A stretch of 64,000 nucleotides of DNA. It comes from Cynocephalus volans. Taxonomy: Eukaryota; Chordata; Mammalia; Dermoptera; Cynocephalidae. Below are positions 38,396-53,293 of the stretch, in pieces. Numbering within the stretch: position 1 is the first letter of the stretch; each line of letters begins with the position of its first letter. The notes under the pieces are model-generated. The model was not told the origin of the DNA and searched no databases. It saw only the letters and a program-made list of their open reading frames with translations. The position numbers were made by a program, and so were the translations under genes. The stretch lies in assembly GCF_027409185.1 (NCBI RefSeq), contig NC_084469.1, positions 103,975,835-104,039,834 of the forward strand. The letters are read 5' to 3'.

Positions 38396-40394
38396 ACATT
38401 ATTTCTTTGTGTCCTCTTCAATTTCTTTCAAGAGTGTTTTGTAGTTTTCCTTATAGAGATCCTTCATCTCATTCGCTAAATTAATTCCTAGGTACTTGAT
38501 TTCTTTGGTAGCTATTGTAAGTGGAATAGCTTTCTTTTTTCATCTTGCTTGTTATTGGTGTATAGAAATGCTACTGATTTTTCTTTGTTGATTTTGTATG
38601 CTGCAACTTTACTGAATTTATCAGTTCTGAGTCTTTTTGGTGGAGCTTTTGGATTTTTCTATATATAATATTATATGCCTGCAAACAGGGATGATTTGAC
38701 TTCCTCCTTTTCAATTTGGATGCCCTTTATTTCTTTCTCTTGCCCAATTGCTCTGGTTAGGAGTTTCAGTACTATGTTAAATAAGAGTGGAGAGAATAGG
38801 CATCTGACTTCTGTTCCAGTTCTTAGAAAAACTTTCAGCTTTTCCTTATTCAGTATGTTAGTAGCTGCCCACGTCACACAAGGCCTTTACTGTGTCAAAG
38901 TATATTCCTTCTACGGCTACACTGTTGTGGATTTTTATCATGAAGGGATGTTGAATTTTATCAAATGCTTATTCTGCATCAATTGAGATGATCCTATCAT
39001 TTTTGTCTTTCACTCTGTTGATATGATTTATCACATTTACTAATTTGCATGTGTTGAACCATCCTTGCATTCCTGGGATAAAACCCACTTGATCATAGTA
39101 AAGGGTCTTTTTAATATGCTGCTGGGTTTAGTTTGCTAATACTCTGTTGAGAATTTTCTAATTTATTTTCATTAGGGATATTGGCCTATAGTTTTTTGTT
39201 GTTGTTCTGTCCTTGTCTGGTTTTGGCATCAGGGTAATGCTGGCTTGCTTTGCAGCTTTAGTTTGGAAGAGTTTCCTCAGCTTCTATTTTTTTGGATGAG
39301 TTTGAGAAGAATTGTTATTAATTCTTTTTAAAAGATTTAGTAAAATTCAGCAGTGAAGCCATTCAGTCCTTTGCTTTTCTACAATGGGAGACTTCTATTA
39401 CTGATTCAGTCTTGTTATCTGTAATTGGTCTGTTCGGGTTTTATACTTCTTGGTTCAATCTTGGTAAATTTTATGTGCCCAGAAATTTAACCATTTCCTC
39501 TAGGTTTTCTAATTTGTTGGCATATAGTTGTTCCTAATAATCTCTAATGATCTTGTATTTCTGTAGTATAAGTTGTGTTGTCTCCTTTTTCATTTCTGAT
39601 TTTGATTTTTTTTTTTTTTTTGGTTAGTCTAGCTAATGGCTTGTCAATTTTGTTAGCTTTTTGAAAAATCAACATTATGTTTTGTAGATCTTTTGGGGGG
39701 GTCTATCAATTATTTTCATTTCAGCTCTGATCTTTATATTATTTCTTTCTTTCTGGTAATTTTGGGATTGGTTTGTTCTTGCTTTAATTTCTAACAATGG
39801 ATTGTTAGGTTACGTATTTGAAATTTTTCTACTTTTTTGAGGTAGATGTTTATTGCTATGTACTTCCCTCAGTACAGCTTTGGCTGTATCTCATAGGTTT
39901 TGATATGATATAGCTTCTATTTTCATTTATTTCAAGAAACTTTTTATTTTATTCTTAATTTCTTCTTTGGTTCACTAGTCTTTCAGGAGCATGTCCTTTA
40001 GTCTCCATGTATTTGTATGGTTTTGAGATTTTTCTCTTGCTATTGATTTCTAGTCTCATCCCATTGGGGCAGAGAAAATACTTGTATGATTTTAGTTTTT
40101 AAAAATTTGTTTAGACTTTTTTTGTGGCTTAACATATGGTCAGTCCTGAGGCATGTTCAATGTGCTGATAACAAGGATGTGTATTCTGCAGCTGTTGAGT
40201 AAAATGTGTAAATGGAGTTTTGAAGTCCCCAACTACCATGCTATTGGGGTCTATCTCTCCCTTTAGATCTAATATTTGCTTTATATATCTGGGTGCTCCA
40301 ATGTTGGCTGTATAAACATTGACAACTGTTATATTCTCTTGCTTAATTGACCTCTTTAAAATTGGCTAATGACCTTCTATATATGTTTTTAGTT

Positions 40395-40487
40395 TTTACT
40401 TTGTTTTGGTGGCTGATGATATGGGGATCCAAAACCTTGACCTAGGTATAATACCACGCTCTAACCAACTGAGCCAACAGGACAGCC
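40395..40487 (-). mobile_element. tRNA-Ile SINE monomer inside L1
   Basis: The minus strand shows GTTGGCTCAGTTGGTTAGAG and a decayed B box (GGTTTTGGATCC). Ends are approximate. Confidence 0.75.
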
Positions 40488-43410
40488 TTTGACTCTTTTT
40501 AGTTTTCGAGTTAAAGTCTATTTTATCTGATATAAGTATAGCCACTCCTGCTTGCTTTTGGTCTCTGTTTGCATGGGATATGTTTTTGTATTCCTTCAGT
40601 TTCTGTCACTATATGTCTTTACAGGTGAAGTGAGTTTCCTGAAGGCAGCATATAGTTGGATCCTGTATTTTATCCACTTAGCCAGTCTGTATCTTTTAAT
40701 TGGGAAATTCAGTCTGTTTATATTCAAGGTTATTATTGACAGGGGAGGACTCACTCCTGACATTATGTCAGTACTTTTCTGGTTGTTTTGTAAATCCTTT
40801 GTTCCTTTCCTCCTCTCTTATTATCATTGCAGTTTGGTGTTTTTCTGTAGTGATAAGCTTTCATTCCTTTTTCTTTCTCATTAGTGTACATGCTTTACAG
40901 TGAACTTTATCTTTTCACGTGTTTTCTTGATAGTAGTTATCTTCTTTTTGCTTCCAGATGTAGGATTTCCTTGAGCATTTCTTGTAAGGCCAGTCTAGTA
41001 GTAATGAATTCCCTCAGTTTTTGCTTGTCTGTGAAAGACTTTATTTATTTATGATTCCTGAAGGATAGCTTTGCTGGATATATATTTTTTTCTTTCAGCA
41101 CCTCAAATACATCATCTCATTTGTCTAATGACCTAATGGGTTTCTCCTCAGAAGTTGGCTGTTAGTCTAATATGGATTCCTTTATATTTGACCTGATGCT
41201 TTTCTCTTGCTGTTTTTAGAATTCTCTTTTTGTCTTTTACTTTTGACATTTTGACTACAATGTGCCACAAAGAGGACTTTTGGGGGTTGAATCTATTTGG
41301 GAACCTTGGAGCTGCCTTGGCCATATCTCCCAAGTCTTGGAAAATTTCCAGCTATTACTGCGTTAGATTTTCAATGCCTTTTCCATTCACATCTTTGGGG
41401 ATGCCCATAATTTTAATATTCGTTCGCTTAATGTTGCCCCATAGTTCCTATAGGCCTTCTTCACATTTAAAAACTTTTGTTGTCATTGTTCTGATTGGGT
41501 AATTTCAAATGACCTATCTTCCACTTCCAAGATTCATTCTTCTGCTGGGTATAGCTTTTTGAAGCCCTCTATTGTATTTTTTATTTCATTTATTGAATTC
41601 TTCAACTGCAGTATTTCATTTGGTTCTCTTTTTAATGATATCAATCTGTTAAATTTCTCATTCATTACCATGAATTATTTTCCTAATTTAATAGAATTGT
41701 CTGCCTGTATTCTCTTGCACCTTGCTGTTTTCCTTTTCTTTTTCCTATATTTTTCTTTGTTTTTCCTATATTTTTGTTCTTTTTTTTTTTTTTTTCCATT
41801 GAGTTTTCTTAACATTATTTTGAATTCTATTTCTGGCAGTTCATTTCCTTTTCTTTGGGGTCTACAACTGGTGTGTTATTGTGTTCCTTTGGTTGTGTCA
41901 TATTTCCTTGTTTTTTCATGTTTCTGCTCTCCTTATGTTGATGTCTGTGCATCTGATGAAACAATTGCTTCTTCCAAACTTTAAGAATAGCATTCATACA
42001 GTCTTTCACCCCCAGTTGGGTCTTAGTGTGCTGGTTGGAAAGTGTGTGGTGGTTCTGTTTCCACACAGATGCAGTAGTTTAGTCTTGGGGTAGTCATATA
42101 CTGTGATCAGCTGCAACCAACATTAGCTGTGGGTGTTTCAGTGCCCTAGGCTGTAGGAATTTGTGGCAGTGGTGGTGGCATAGGTTATTAAGGTCTTCAG
42201 GGACACAGACTGTTTGGGTTCTTCTATTATCAATTTTTCCACAATGGGGCAACTTTGTCCAGAGGACTCCTCTTGGTGTTGGGTCTGCTCTGACCTACAA
42301 ATGGCTGGGGTGATGCTGGGATCCAGGTGCAGGTACTCAAAGCAGCTGTGGAGCTGGGATCCTGGGCTGTCTCACAAACCTATTGTGACACCTAGGTTTC
42401 GGGTGCAGGTTCACTCTCTGTAGCAGGTTTGGATGTTGATTACCCTCAGCACCAGGGACTGTGACTCTGAGGCACTCCAGGCAGCTTGGACTGTGGGCTG
42501 GGTTACAGTTGTGACTCTGACCCTGGAGGCTGAGCATGACACTGATACAATTCTGGGGAAGAAGGGGTGCTCTAGAGTTTGGGGCCTAGGGAACAGAGTA
42601 TGGCTGCAATTTGAGAACCACCATAAATGGGGCTCAATTGTCGCTTGATTCCCAAGGGGTGAGGTGTAGTGGTGCCTCTAGCCCCTGAAGTGGTGGAACT
42701 CTCAGTCTTTGTGAGGGCAGATGTAGCAGAAACAAGAACCCAGAATGGTGGGGTGCAACTATTATTTATGCCTTGAGGGGCAGGGAGCAACACAGTGCTG
42801 ACTTCATTCTCAGGGAGAAGGGGAGTCTCAGCAGCTCAGTCTCTAGAATAGTCCAGCTCCAGGTAAGCAGAGTACAAGACTTGTTCAACCCCCAAGGCAG
42901 GGTATCTCAGCTCAGCCACTGCTCTGTTTGTCTGGAACATGAACTGTGACAGATCAGTCCTGGGATGCACAGCTATGCAGCTCAGCCAAGCAGCTTCTCA
43001 GACTAAACAATTACCCAGGGGGTGATGCACCCCTTCAGCTCAGTCCTGGGGAACAGGGCACAGCCATTACTGAAGGGGTAATTAAATATTCCCCAAGCAG
43101 GAGTGTGCAGTTTTGAAGCTTCAATTCCAGTCTGAGGGGGAGAGGCACTGCTGCAACTGAGAGAAACTGGTGGAGTGGTTCTATCACTGCCTAGTTCTTT
43201 AGGGTAGTGCTGTAACTGCTGCTCTCACCTCTGCTTGGGGAAGTCAGTTAAATGGTGGCTTAGTCTCTGGAATGAATGGGTATCACTCATCCCCCAGCAG
43301 CAGTTCCCGCTCCAAGATGATGCAGTAGGCACATGAGCCACATAGAGGGAGGCACAGTGTCAGCTCCTATGGGGGAGCACAACTGTATGGACTCCAAATA
43401 GTGTCCTCAG

Positions 43411-43538
43411 GACTGTCAGGGTCCCTAGTGATGCGGATGATATGTTTTCAAGGGGTTGATGAGGGCTGCTGTCAGACTGCCAGGGTCCCTAGTAATGAGG
43501 ACAGTAGGTTTTCAAGGTGTTAATGAGGGCTGCGGGGG
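43411..43538 (-). repeat. Two-unit 64-bp tandem repeat in L1 5' UTR
   Basis: Units start GACTGTCAGGGTCCCTAGT and GACTGCCAGGGTCCCTAGT, 64 bp apart, and both include GAGGGCTGC. Confidence 0.75.
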
Positions 43539-43740
43539 TCCTCTTGCTTACTGTTTCCCACAGCAAGAAGTTCTTCCTGGTTCCCTGCTGCTCCTGGCTG
43601 GGGGATGGGATGATAGAGGCCAGGTGTTTCCTTCCATTCTCCATGTGGCAATTCTGAGATTCCGTGCTCACTGGTATTTCCCTTATTCTTTTGATGTGCT
43701 CCAGGGCTCTCCTTTAGTTATCATCCAAGTGTAGCTGTTT

Positions 43741-46700
43741 ATTGTTGTGTATTTTCTGTTGTATTCTTTGTAATGCCATTTCAAATAAAATTGTTTTCTG
43801 ACTTTTGGTTTTGCATTGTTCAGTGCTAGTGTATAACGCTGTAAATAATTTTTGCACATAGGCTTTGTATCTAGTTTGCAAAATTCATTTATTAGTTCTA
43901 AACTTTTATTTGTGCAATCTGGTTTTACATAAGATGATATAACCTATGAACAGGGATACTTATACACCTTGTCCAGTGCAATCTGTATGACTTTTATGTC
44001 TATATCTTACCTAATTATACTGGCAATAACATGTAGCAATATGTGAAAGGCATTGGCAAGGGTTAATTAAGTCCCAATTGATATTTTTGCATAAAAATAA
44101 TAAAAATAGCATATAATCATAAATATAAAAATATTACAATAAGTATTTAAAAATACAAATATAAATGTAAATTTTATAGTATTAAAATATAAAAACAATT
44201 AGATCTATTAATATGAAATTTTAGAAAAATAATATTAAAAAATGCAAATAGATATCATACAAAGTGCCTCTCATCTCAACATAACAAAAACTCAAAAATT
44301 CACAAGTTTAGAAAAATTAACACTCAAAGAACACCTGCACCAAAAAAGAAATAACAAAGAAAATCAGAAAATAACTAGGGATAAAGGAAATTGGAAACAC
44401 AAAATATCAAAACTTACAGAACAAATGCAGTGCTAAGGAGGAAACTTACCGCATGATTTTTTTCAGGTCTGAGACAATGGTGTGATCGTGCTGGTGGGTG
44501 CTGAGCTAATAACTATGGGACAGAGAGGATGGCAGTAGCTGAGGTTGTGTGAGTCCAATAATTTTGGTTCTGCCACTGCTTCCTCCACCATCTCACCTCA
44601 CAGCCACCTGGGGCTGCTGCAGAGAAATTTTCCAGAGAATGGGTCAGGTGTCCATTCTTAAAGACATTTCTTCATGAAAAAGGGAGAGAGAGGGCTTGAA
44701 ATGAAAAGCTTAGAGATCAAAATAGCTACAAGACTGGTCATACAGACACATGATATTGATAATGCACAATTATCAGGGTACAGCTAAGGGGATCCTACTT
44801 GGGGAGAACAGTGGTGAGTGACTTTGTTTCAGAACCCCAGCAATCCCTAAGATTTAACCTGGAGAATCTACTGTGAACTGTAAAACTCCAGGAGCTGCCT
44901 CACTTTTATTTAGTTGTGTTCATGAGGTGAAGGTTGGTGTGGCCCTATAGGGTGTTTAATACCAGATAAGGTCCCAAGAAAGGCCTGTTATAAGGTCTGA
45001 GTTCTTTTCTCCCCGGTCCCTTAACTCTTCCTATGAAGGACCCCCTGGTGGTGGAAAGAAGTGTTGCAACATAAAAACTAAGAAACAGAAAAGTTTAACA
45101 TTGTCATAGGTCTATGAAAGCATGTTTGTTTTCTATTATTTTTAATACATGCATGTGCTAAAACATAACTGTAAAATTTCACAGATGGGCAATTATAACA
45201 AAACCATCAAGATGGAGAACACTGAATTACCTCATATATAGGCACATCTGGTGCCCATGTGTATTAAACTCCTTCATCCTTCATCACAGATTTCGATTAT
45301 GTCCCTATAATTTTGTCTTTAATAGAACATGATATAAATAAAATATTATTGTTGCATTATGAGCCCTGTTTGTAAAATTGGCGCCATATTCATACATGTA
45401 CATAATTATGCAAATTTTCCAGTGTTCTTTTGAGTTTAAAATTTTTGACAGTACCCAGGTCACAAGGTGGCACACTTTCGGCCATCACACTGACAAATTC
45501 CATTATTATGAGCTATAAGAGTTTGAGGATGGCCCTACATTCTCTGCAATTAGCTTTCTTTACTTGTAAGATGGAAGGAATGATTTGACAGGCAGGATCA
45601 AATCACATTAAAAATCATAAAATCAGAACTCTACACATTGCAAAGAAAACATCAGAACTAAAAAATAGGCAGAGTCTAGATTTTCTTTGCTTTGTCATAA
45701 AACACAAAACTGTTATGTTTCCGTCCCCCCTTCCATTAAGTGTGCTGGAAGTCTAAACACATGGTAATCATACCTGTGAAGAACAAAACAGATTTTGGAG
45801 TTTTGGGCATCACTGAAACACAGAGTTTCCCAACCACTCCTTTTATTAAAAGAAAACGAAACAAAACAAAAAAACATGTTTTCTTGTTTCAGGATATCAA
45901 GTATACACACTTTTCCACTAAATTAGGATACTACTGAAAATGTTACTGTCTATCTGGAGCTCACCTCTATTGTTTGAACAACGGACCTCTAAAATTTGTA
46001 ACTCTTTTCAGTGTTTTAACTGGGAAATAACAGTAGACTTGAACAGCAATCACTCCACTCAGGAAAAACCCATGATGGGCTAGCACCGTGGAGATGACCT
46101 TAACCCTTTCTCAAGCGAGGAAGGACTCCATGGGTACATACTGTGGGGGTCCAAGCAGCAGAAAACTGATAACGGCAAACATAAAATGCCTGTTCAAAAT
46201 CCTTTCAAATCATGTTAACTTAAAACAAAAACACCACAATGGTGCTGGTAACACCAAGGTCATGGGTTCAGATCCCTGTGCCAGACAGCTGACAAAAAAA
46301 ATACAACCCCCCCCCAATACCATGAACACCTGTGTCCCAAATCAATGGAAAGTCTCAAGACCCAGACAACCATGTCCAAACTCATGGTCACATTTGACAT
46401 GTCAAAACGTTTAACCATGGCAAAAATAAGATTAACGACATGTATATTTTCATCTCCACAGAAAATCATGACTTATGCAAGGAATGCAAGACTGTCTCTA
46501 TTGCTCCCCATTGTCTACATCCACACCTGAGCTGTTCCTGAAAAAGTATTAAAGATGTACTAGACGTGGAAACAGGATCAATGATGAAATCCTCCCTCAC
46601 TGATGTCCCTACCCTACATAGAGAAGACATACACACATATACACACATACCAGCTTCCTATTACATAGCATGTCATTTACTTTCCTTCAAACCCCTTAAT

Positions 46701-47760
46701 TTGGTCTTATAAATCAAAGGTTTACCATCTATTAACCATCTCCCTTTTGCACAGAACTATAAGCACCCAAACTTCAAAATTTTGTTTCATACCTCCGTAT
46801 CCAGGGCCTAAAGTGCCTGGATTTTTTGTGCCTAATATTGTATGATCTGCGTCTACACTGCCTGGGATTTGAGGGATGTTGATAAATTAGCATCAGAAAC
46901 ATACTCTCTGAGCAAGAAAGCTTTGACTGGAAAAGTGATCTTGCCTTTGTTCCTTGCTAGGTTTCTATTCTGACAACTTACCTCAACATATTGGACTCAC
47001 TGGACTCAAAAAGGTGATTTAAAAAAGATATTATATAGTTTGCTACTAAGTAAATGAATGTATATATCTTACGTAAGTTACTTTTGGAAAATAGTGTCCA
47101 ATACACTGTAGGGAAAGAAACAAAAATAATAATTCACTTGAGTTTATATTCCATAATCAACATTACATACTTCTAAATTGATGCCAATTATTTATTAGGA
47201 AGAAAAATTGAATAAAGCTTTTTGCTCCATTTTTTTAAATGTTATTTTTCCCATGAGAAATAATGGTAGAATATATATAATAGATGAGAGGTATCTAGTA
47301 CCTGCCACATAGGCCAGTTCAAAAACCTCAGTAATTAACAAAGACTCATTTAAAAATGGTCCACTGGTCAATGAACAATTAAAGTATATAAAAAGTAAAC
47401 ATACCTGCATATTAATAATATACATCAATTCTCCTATAAATACAATACACTTCAATTCAAAATGAGAAAACATTTATTAACTCACATAAAAACAAAACTA
47501 TTAAACTCATGTACTATTGCTTAAAGACTACTTACAGGACTATCTCACCTCAATGTTTCTTTGCAAAAGCAGAAATCAATAGTCCATAGATCCACTTTAA
47601 GAAATAAGGCACTGATAAATATATTTATTATTTTACAACACATTTCATGTTGTAAATTTTTTAGAGCATTATATAATTGAATTTCCATCATGCTTTCCAT
47701 ATTACTGACATTTATAAAATTTTACAGCGGTGTGAGTTTTCACATGGCTTTGTTAAAACT
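43741..47760 (-). other. 3' flank of copy 3, duplicated with copy 2
   Basis: 43760-44090 is an old L1 piece shared with 22275-22560. 44090-44240 is AT-rich. From about 44250 to 47760 it is collinear with the copy 2 flank, including an L1M fragment (45130-45370) and the likely 3' UTR. An AATAAA on the minus strand at about 47477-47472, some 400 bp past the stop, is a candidate polyadenylation signal. Confidence 0.55.
46241..46306 (+). mobile_element. 5'-truncated tRNA-Ile SINE
   Basis: GCTGGTAACACCAAGGTCAT, then GGTTCAGATCCC, then an A8 and C9 tract. Copy 2 lacks it at the matching place (about 24690), so it came after the duplication. Confidence 0.7.
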
Positions 47761-47878
47761 TAAAACCATCCTGCATTTTTAAAACTGATAGGGTTTCAAT
47801 CCAGTGTACATTTGTACATGTCTTTGTCAGTATATGGACCAATGGAAGGGTTTTCCACATTCCTTACATTTAGCATTC

Positions 47879-49867
<1,989 letters not shown>

Positions 49868-52800
49868 CTAAAACATTCCACATGTTTCAAGGACAAAGGT
49901 GAGAAGATAACACAGGGATGTACACTCAATTCAAAAACGTTCAGATACAATTTTGTAGTCTCCAAACATCTCTCATAATAAATACATACAGTCATCAGAA
50001 TCATAACTGAGTCCATTCTCACTTCCTCATAAGTTTCATAGCACCATGAAAACGTGAAACTGATCCTTACATTTTTACTGTGGGCGCTATGAGTCTTATT
50101 GTTCTCTAATGGCAGCATCTCGTTCACCTTGGAAAGATGAAGGAAATAATACACAAATGACACACATATTGAGACCATGATTCCTTGTGAGAAAATTTCT
50201 TCCATTTCTTTCCTTACTACTGACCAGATCACACAGAACTCCATGAGGCACAGGGAGGAGTCTGAATGAGGTTTCAATGAACAAATACACACTGAAGAAG
50301 TGAAAGCTTTTTCATGTATTCCCTTCTCCAAGCATGAGAGGTCAGAAAGCTTGCAGAAATCCTACTTGTTACGAGGTCTAGCTGACCATATTTTCCCGAA
50401 GGACAGCGGGCCATTAGAAGTAGTCAGACTCACCTGGATGAGTTAAAATTTTCCTCTGCAAATGTATTAATTTTAACTTGTTTGTGTAATATTTATCACA
50501 GATTATTTTCCTTTTTCTCTCTGTCCCACTTTATGGGCTAGGAAGTTCTTGGGAAGATAGAGGTAGAGCATAAAAAAGAGGGCTCGGCACCTGAGATCTA
50601 CGCAAAATTCCTATCTCCTGAGCCTCAAGGCAGCTTTCTGCCCATTTTTTTAGCATATGAAGGTATTTTACAAAGTTGAGAGAAAGATTCATATCATCCT
50701 TCAATTCTACTTGCCACATACATTTTGAAGTACTTTCATATATACAAAAGCATACTAAGACAAGATTCCAGAGAAGCTCTTCTGAACTTGAACAGGTTAG
50801 GAGTTGCAACCTCCAAAGCATTTCACTGACGTCCACAGTATTTTGACGGTGAATTTGCCCTTGATTAGAAAATACATGAAGGGTTTAGAAGTGTATTTTT
50901 CCAAAAGAAAAAAAAAACTCCACTTCTCCAATTTCAGGAGAAAATGATTCCTGACCAGCCAGCAGATTACATTGCATTGTGTAAATGTGAAAACAAAATG
51001 AAACAAGAGGAAAGATGACACACGTTCTTTGAAAGAATTCACTGTCCCCAAGATGTCCACACACAAAATATTTTTTAAAATTCTATAAATCTCAAAAAGA
51101 CACTTTTAAAGAGTCAACAAAAAGTACCTCTCTAAACTTAATGGGAAAAATAAATGTCTAACAACATACAAAATTTTCTTACAAAAAAGGGAATGGGTTG
51201 TCTAACATATATCAAGGATTCTAAAAATATAATATTATAGAGAGTACAGATTTAGCATGGAGATAAACAAATAGCCCAAGATAAACAACAGACCATTGGA
51301 GTCTCCAATAGTCTGGGGTTTATATAAAAAGTTGATTAATGATAGAACAGGCATTGTACAGCACTGGCAAACATCACCAACACTTTAACACAAGGAGTAG
51401 AGAAACACTGGTATCTAATTTGAAAAGTATACTGTATCTCTTTCTATTCTATAAACAATAACCAATTTACTGTAGATTTATAAACAAAAGATAAGACCAG
51501 AACACAAGTTACAGGCAAATTTTTTTTTTCTTGATGCAAAAACATGGAGAATTTTCTCATATAAGAAAAAGGGTAAGCCACAAAGGAAGAGACTGACAGA
51601 TTCAAATACATTAACATTATGGAAGGTAAAAGACAATAAAGTGGAGGGAAAATATCTACGATACATGCAATATAAAAGGATTTACATCTAGAGTGACAAT
51701 GATTAAACATCAGAAAGTGAAAAAATAAAGAAAACATATTTAACAGAAAATGAAAAATCACATATATATAAAAGTCCGTATCTTTAGTAGAGTTAGTAGC
51801 CAAATAAAATGTCAAGTACATCTCAAGTCCCACTAATTAGAAGGACAAAACTTGGTCAATTAGATAATCCCAAGCATGGAAGACCATCGCTAACAAATAG
51901 GCACAAATGGAAGAGGAGTCGATCAATACTCTCCATTGCTATATCCTGTAAATGTGAACTTGATCACAATCTAGACCAACAATTTTTCTCTAATGATCTG
52001 AGAATTTATAATGTGTTGGCACTTGCACACTGATAGAAAGATGATATAGCAACAATATTCTTCACAAGAGAAAAAAATAAACTTGAAAAAGCCCAAACAC
52101 CATAACCACTGGAATGGATGCATGAACTGTATGGCTGGCATCATGAGACACCAGCATGTGTAAAAAATACTGAGGCAAAGAAACGACTAAAGGCAAACAT
52201 TTTCATTGTAATTCCACTAACACTCATTTATTGATAGTTCAAAGGGGAGAAAAGTAAGACAACACTGCTTAGCAAAAAAGAAAAAGTGGTAACAATGCTA
52301 GGAAAAAATCAAATCAGGCAAGAGATTGGTCAAGGAAGAGAGTGTTGGAGACTCTATCACAACCTAAGACCCAGATATGAATCTTGATGATGATTCCAAA
52401 GATGTTTATATTGTTATTATTACTAAACTGTAGCACAAAACATTTTATCCATTCTTTTATAAATACAATTTATGATAAAAATTAAAAGAACTAAGCTTGG
52501 GGGAAAAAAACATAATTAGTACATGCTTATCTGCCCTGTAAAGTGATAGCAAAAATTGATAATGAGCCAACTGTTTATTTAGAAAAAAATGGTTACATAA
52601 ATGAAGGGTGGCATGTATTGATATGAAATTATCTAAAGAATGTATGAATAGAACAATTAAGTGAAGTACATCACAATATATACACCACTTACTGTTTGTG
52701 TCACTGTTTGGTCACCTGCAGAGGAAGGTGGACCTGTCACCCAAAGTTCGGTTCAGATGCCAAGACTGATAACAAAACACACATACTAAGATGGTATGTA

Positions 52801-52970
52801 AGGGTTTATTACTTCTACAATTGAGGTCTCTGAGGGGAGCAGGGCAGCCTGCTCAACCAGGAGCTAAACTGCTTGAGAGCAAATAAAGGTGCCTGGTTGG
52901 GATTTTTATCGAGACTAGTGGGGAGCTGGGTGACGACAGTTCACACATGAGGGAATGGGATTCTTCCCCA
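49868..52970 (-). other. Copy 3 intron 1, shared with copy 1
   Basis: It is collinear with 985-4060. It includes the partner palindromic MITE at 50653-50742 and old L1-like sequence from about 50960. No exon-1-like CpG block is present. Confidence 0.65.
50653..50742. repeat. Palindromic MITE, partner of 1806-1888
   Basis: It has CATATGAAGG at the left and ACTTTCATATAT at the right with inverted arms; it sits at the same place in intron 1 as the copy 1 element, so it predates that duplication. Confidence 0.5.
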
Positions 52971-53275
52971 CCCATTAGACACTGAGATATTCTCCTATGT
53001 CTACTGCTAACTTTATATTTTTACTTTTCATTATACCAGTGTGAGTTGATTTTAATGTATGGTGTGAGGTAAGGGTGTCAGCTCATCTTTGTGCAGGGGT
53101 ATAACCACTTATGCCAGCACCATGTTGGAAAGACCTTCCCCATTGAATTCTCTTGGCCCAATTGTGCATAATCAATTGTGTGTAAGTAAAGGGGATTATT
53201 TCTGGGCTCTCAATTATTTTCCAATGATCTGTATGTCTAATCTTATGCCAGTGAATCAGTCTCTTTGACTACCCC
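52971..53275 (-). mobile_element. L1 ORF2 3' fragment, antisense
   Basis: AATGTATGGTGTGAGGTAAG and CCAATGATCTGTATGTCTAA are typical of reversed L1 ORF2. It ends where the ERV begins. Confidence 0.65.
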
Positions 53276-53293
53276 TCCCTGGAGATGGAGAGC

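Larger units (their letters stand above)
38396..43740 (-). mobile_element. Antisense L1, 5.3 kb, near full-length 5' part
   Basis: On the minus strand, 43740 to about 42000 is a GC-rich 5' UTR, 41990-41050 ORF1-like and 40990-38396 ORF2 endonuclease and reverse transcriptase. All frames are interrupted. It belongs to a different subfamily from the L1 at 15.3-20.3 kb, judging from the unlike 5' UTRs. A SINE interrupts it at about 40395-40487. It lacks the L1 3' UTR. Confidence 0.8.
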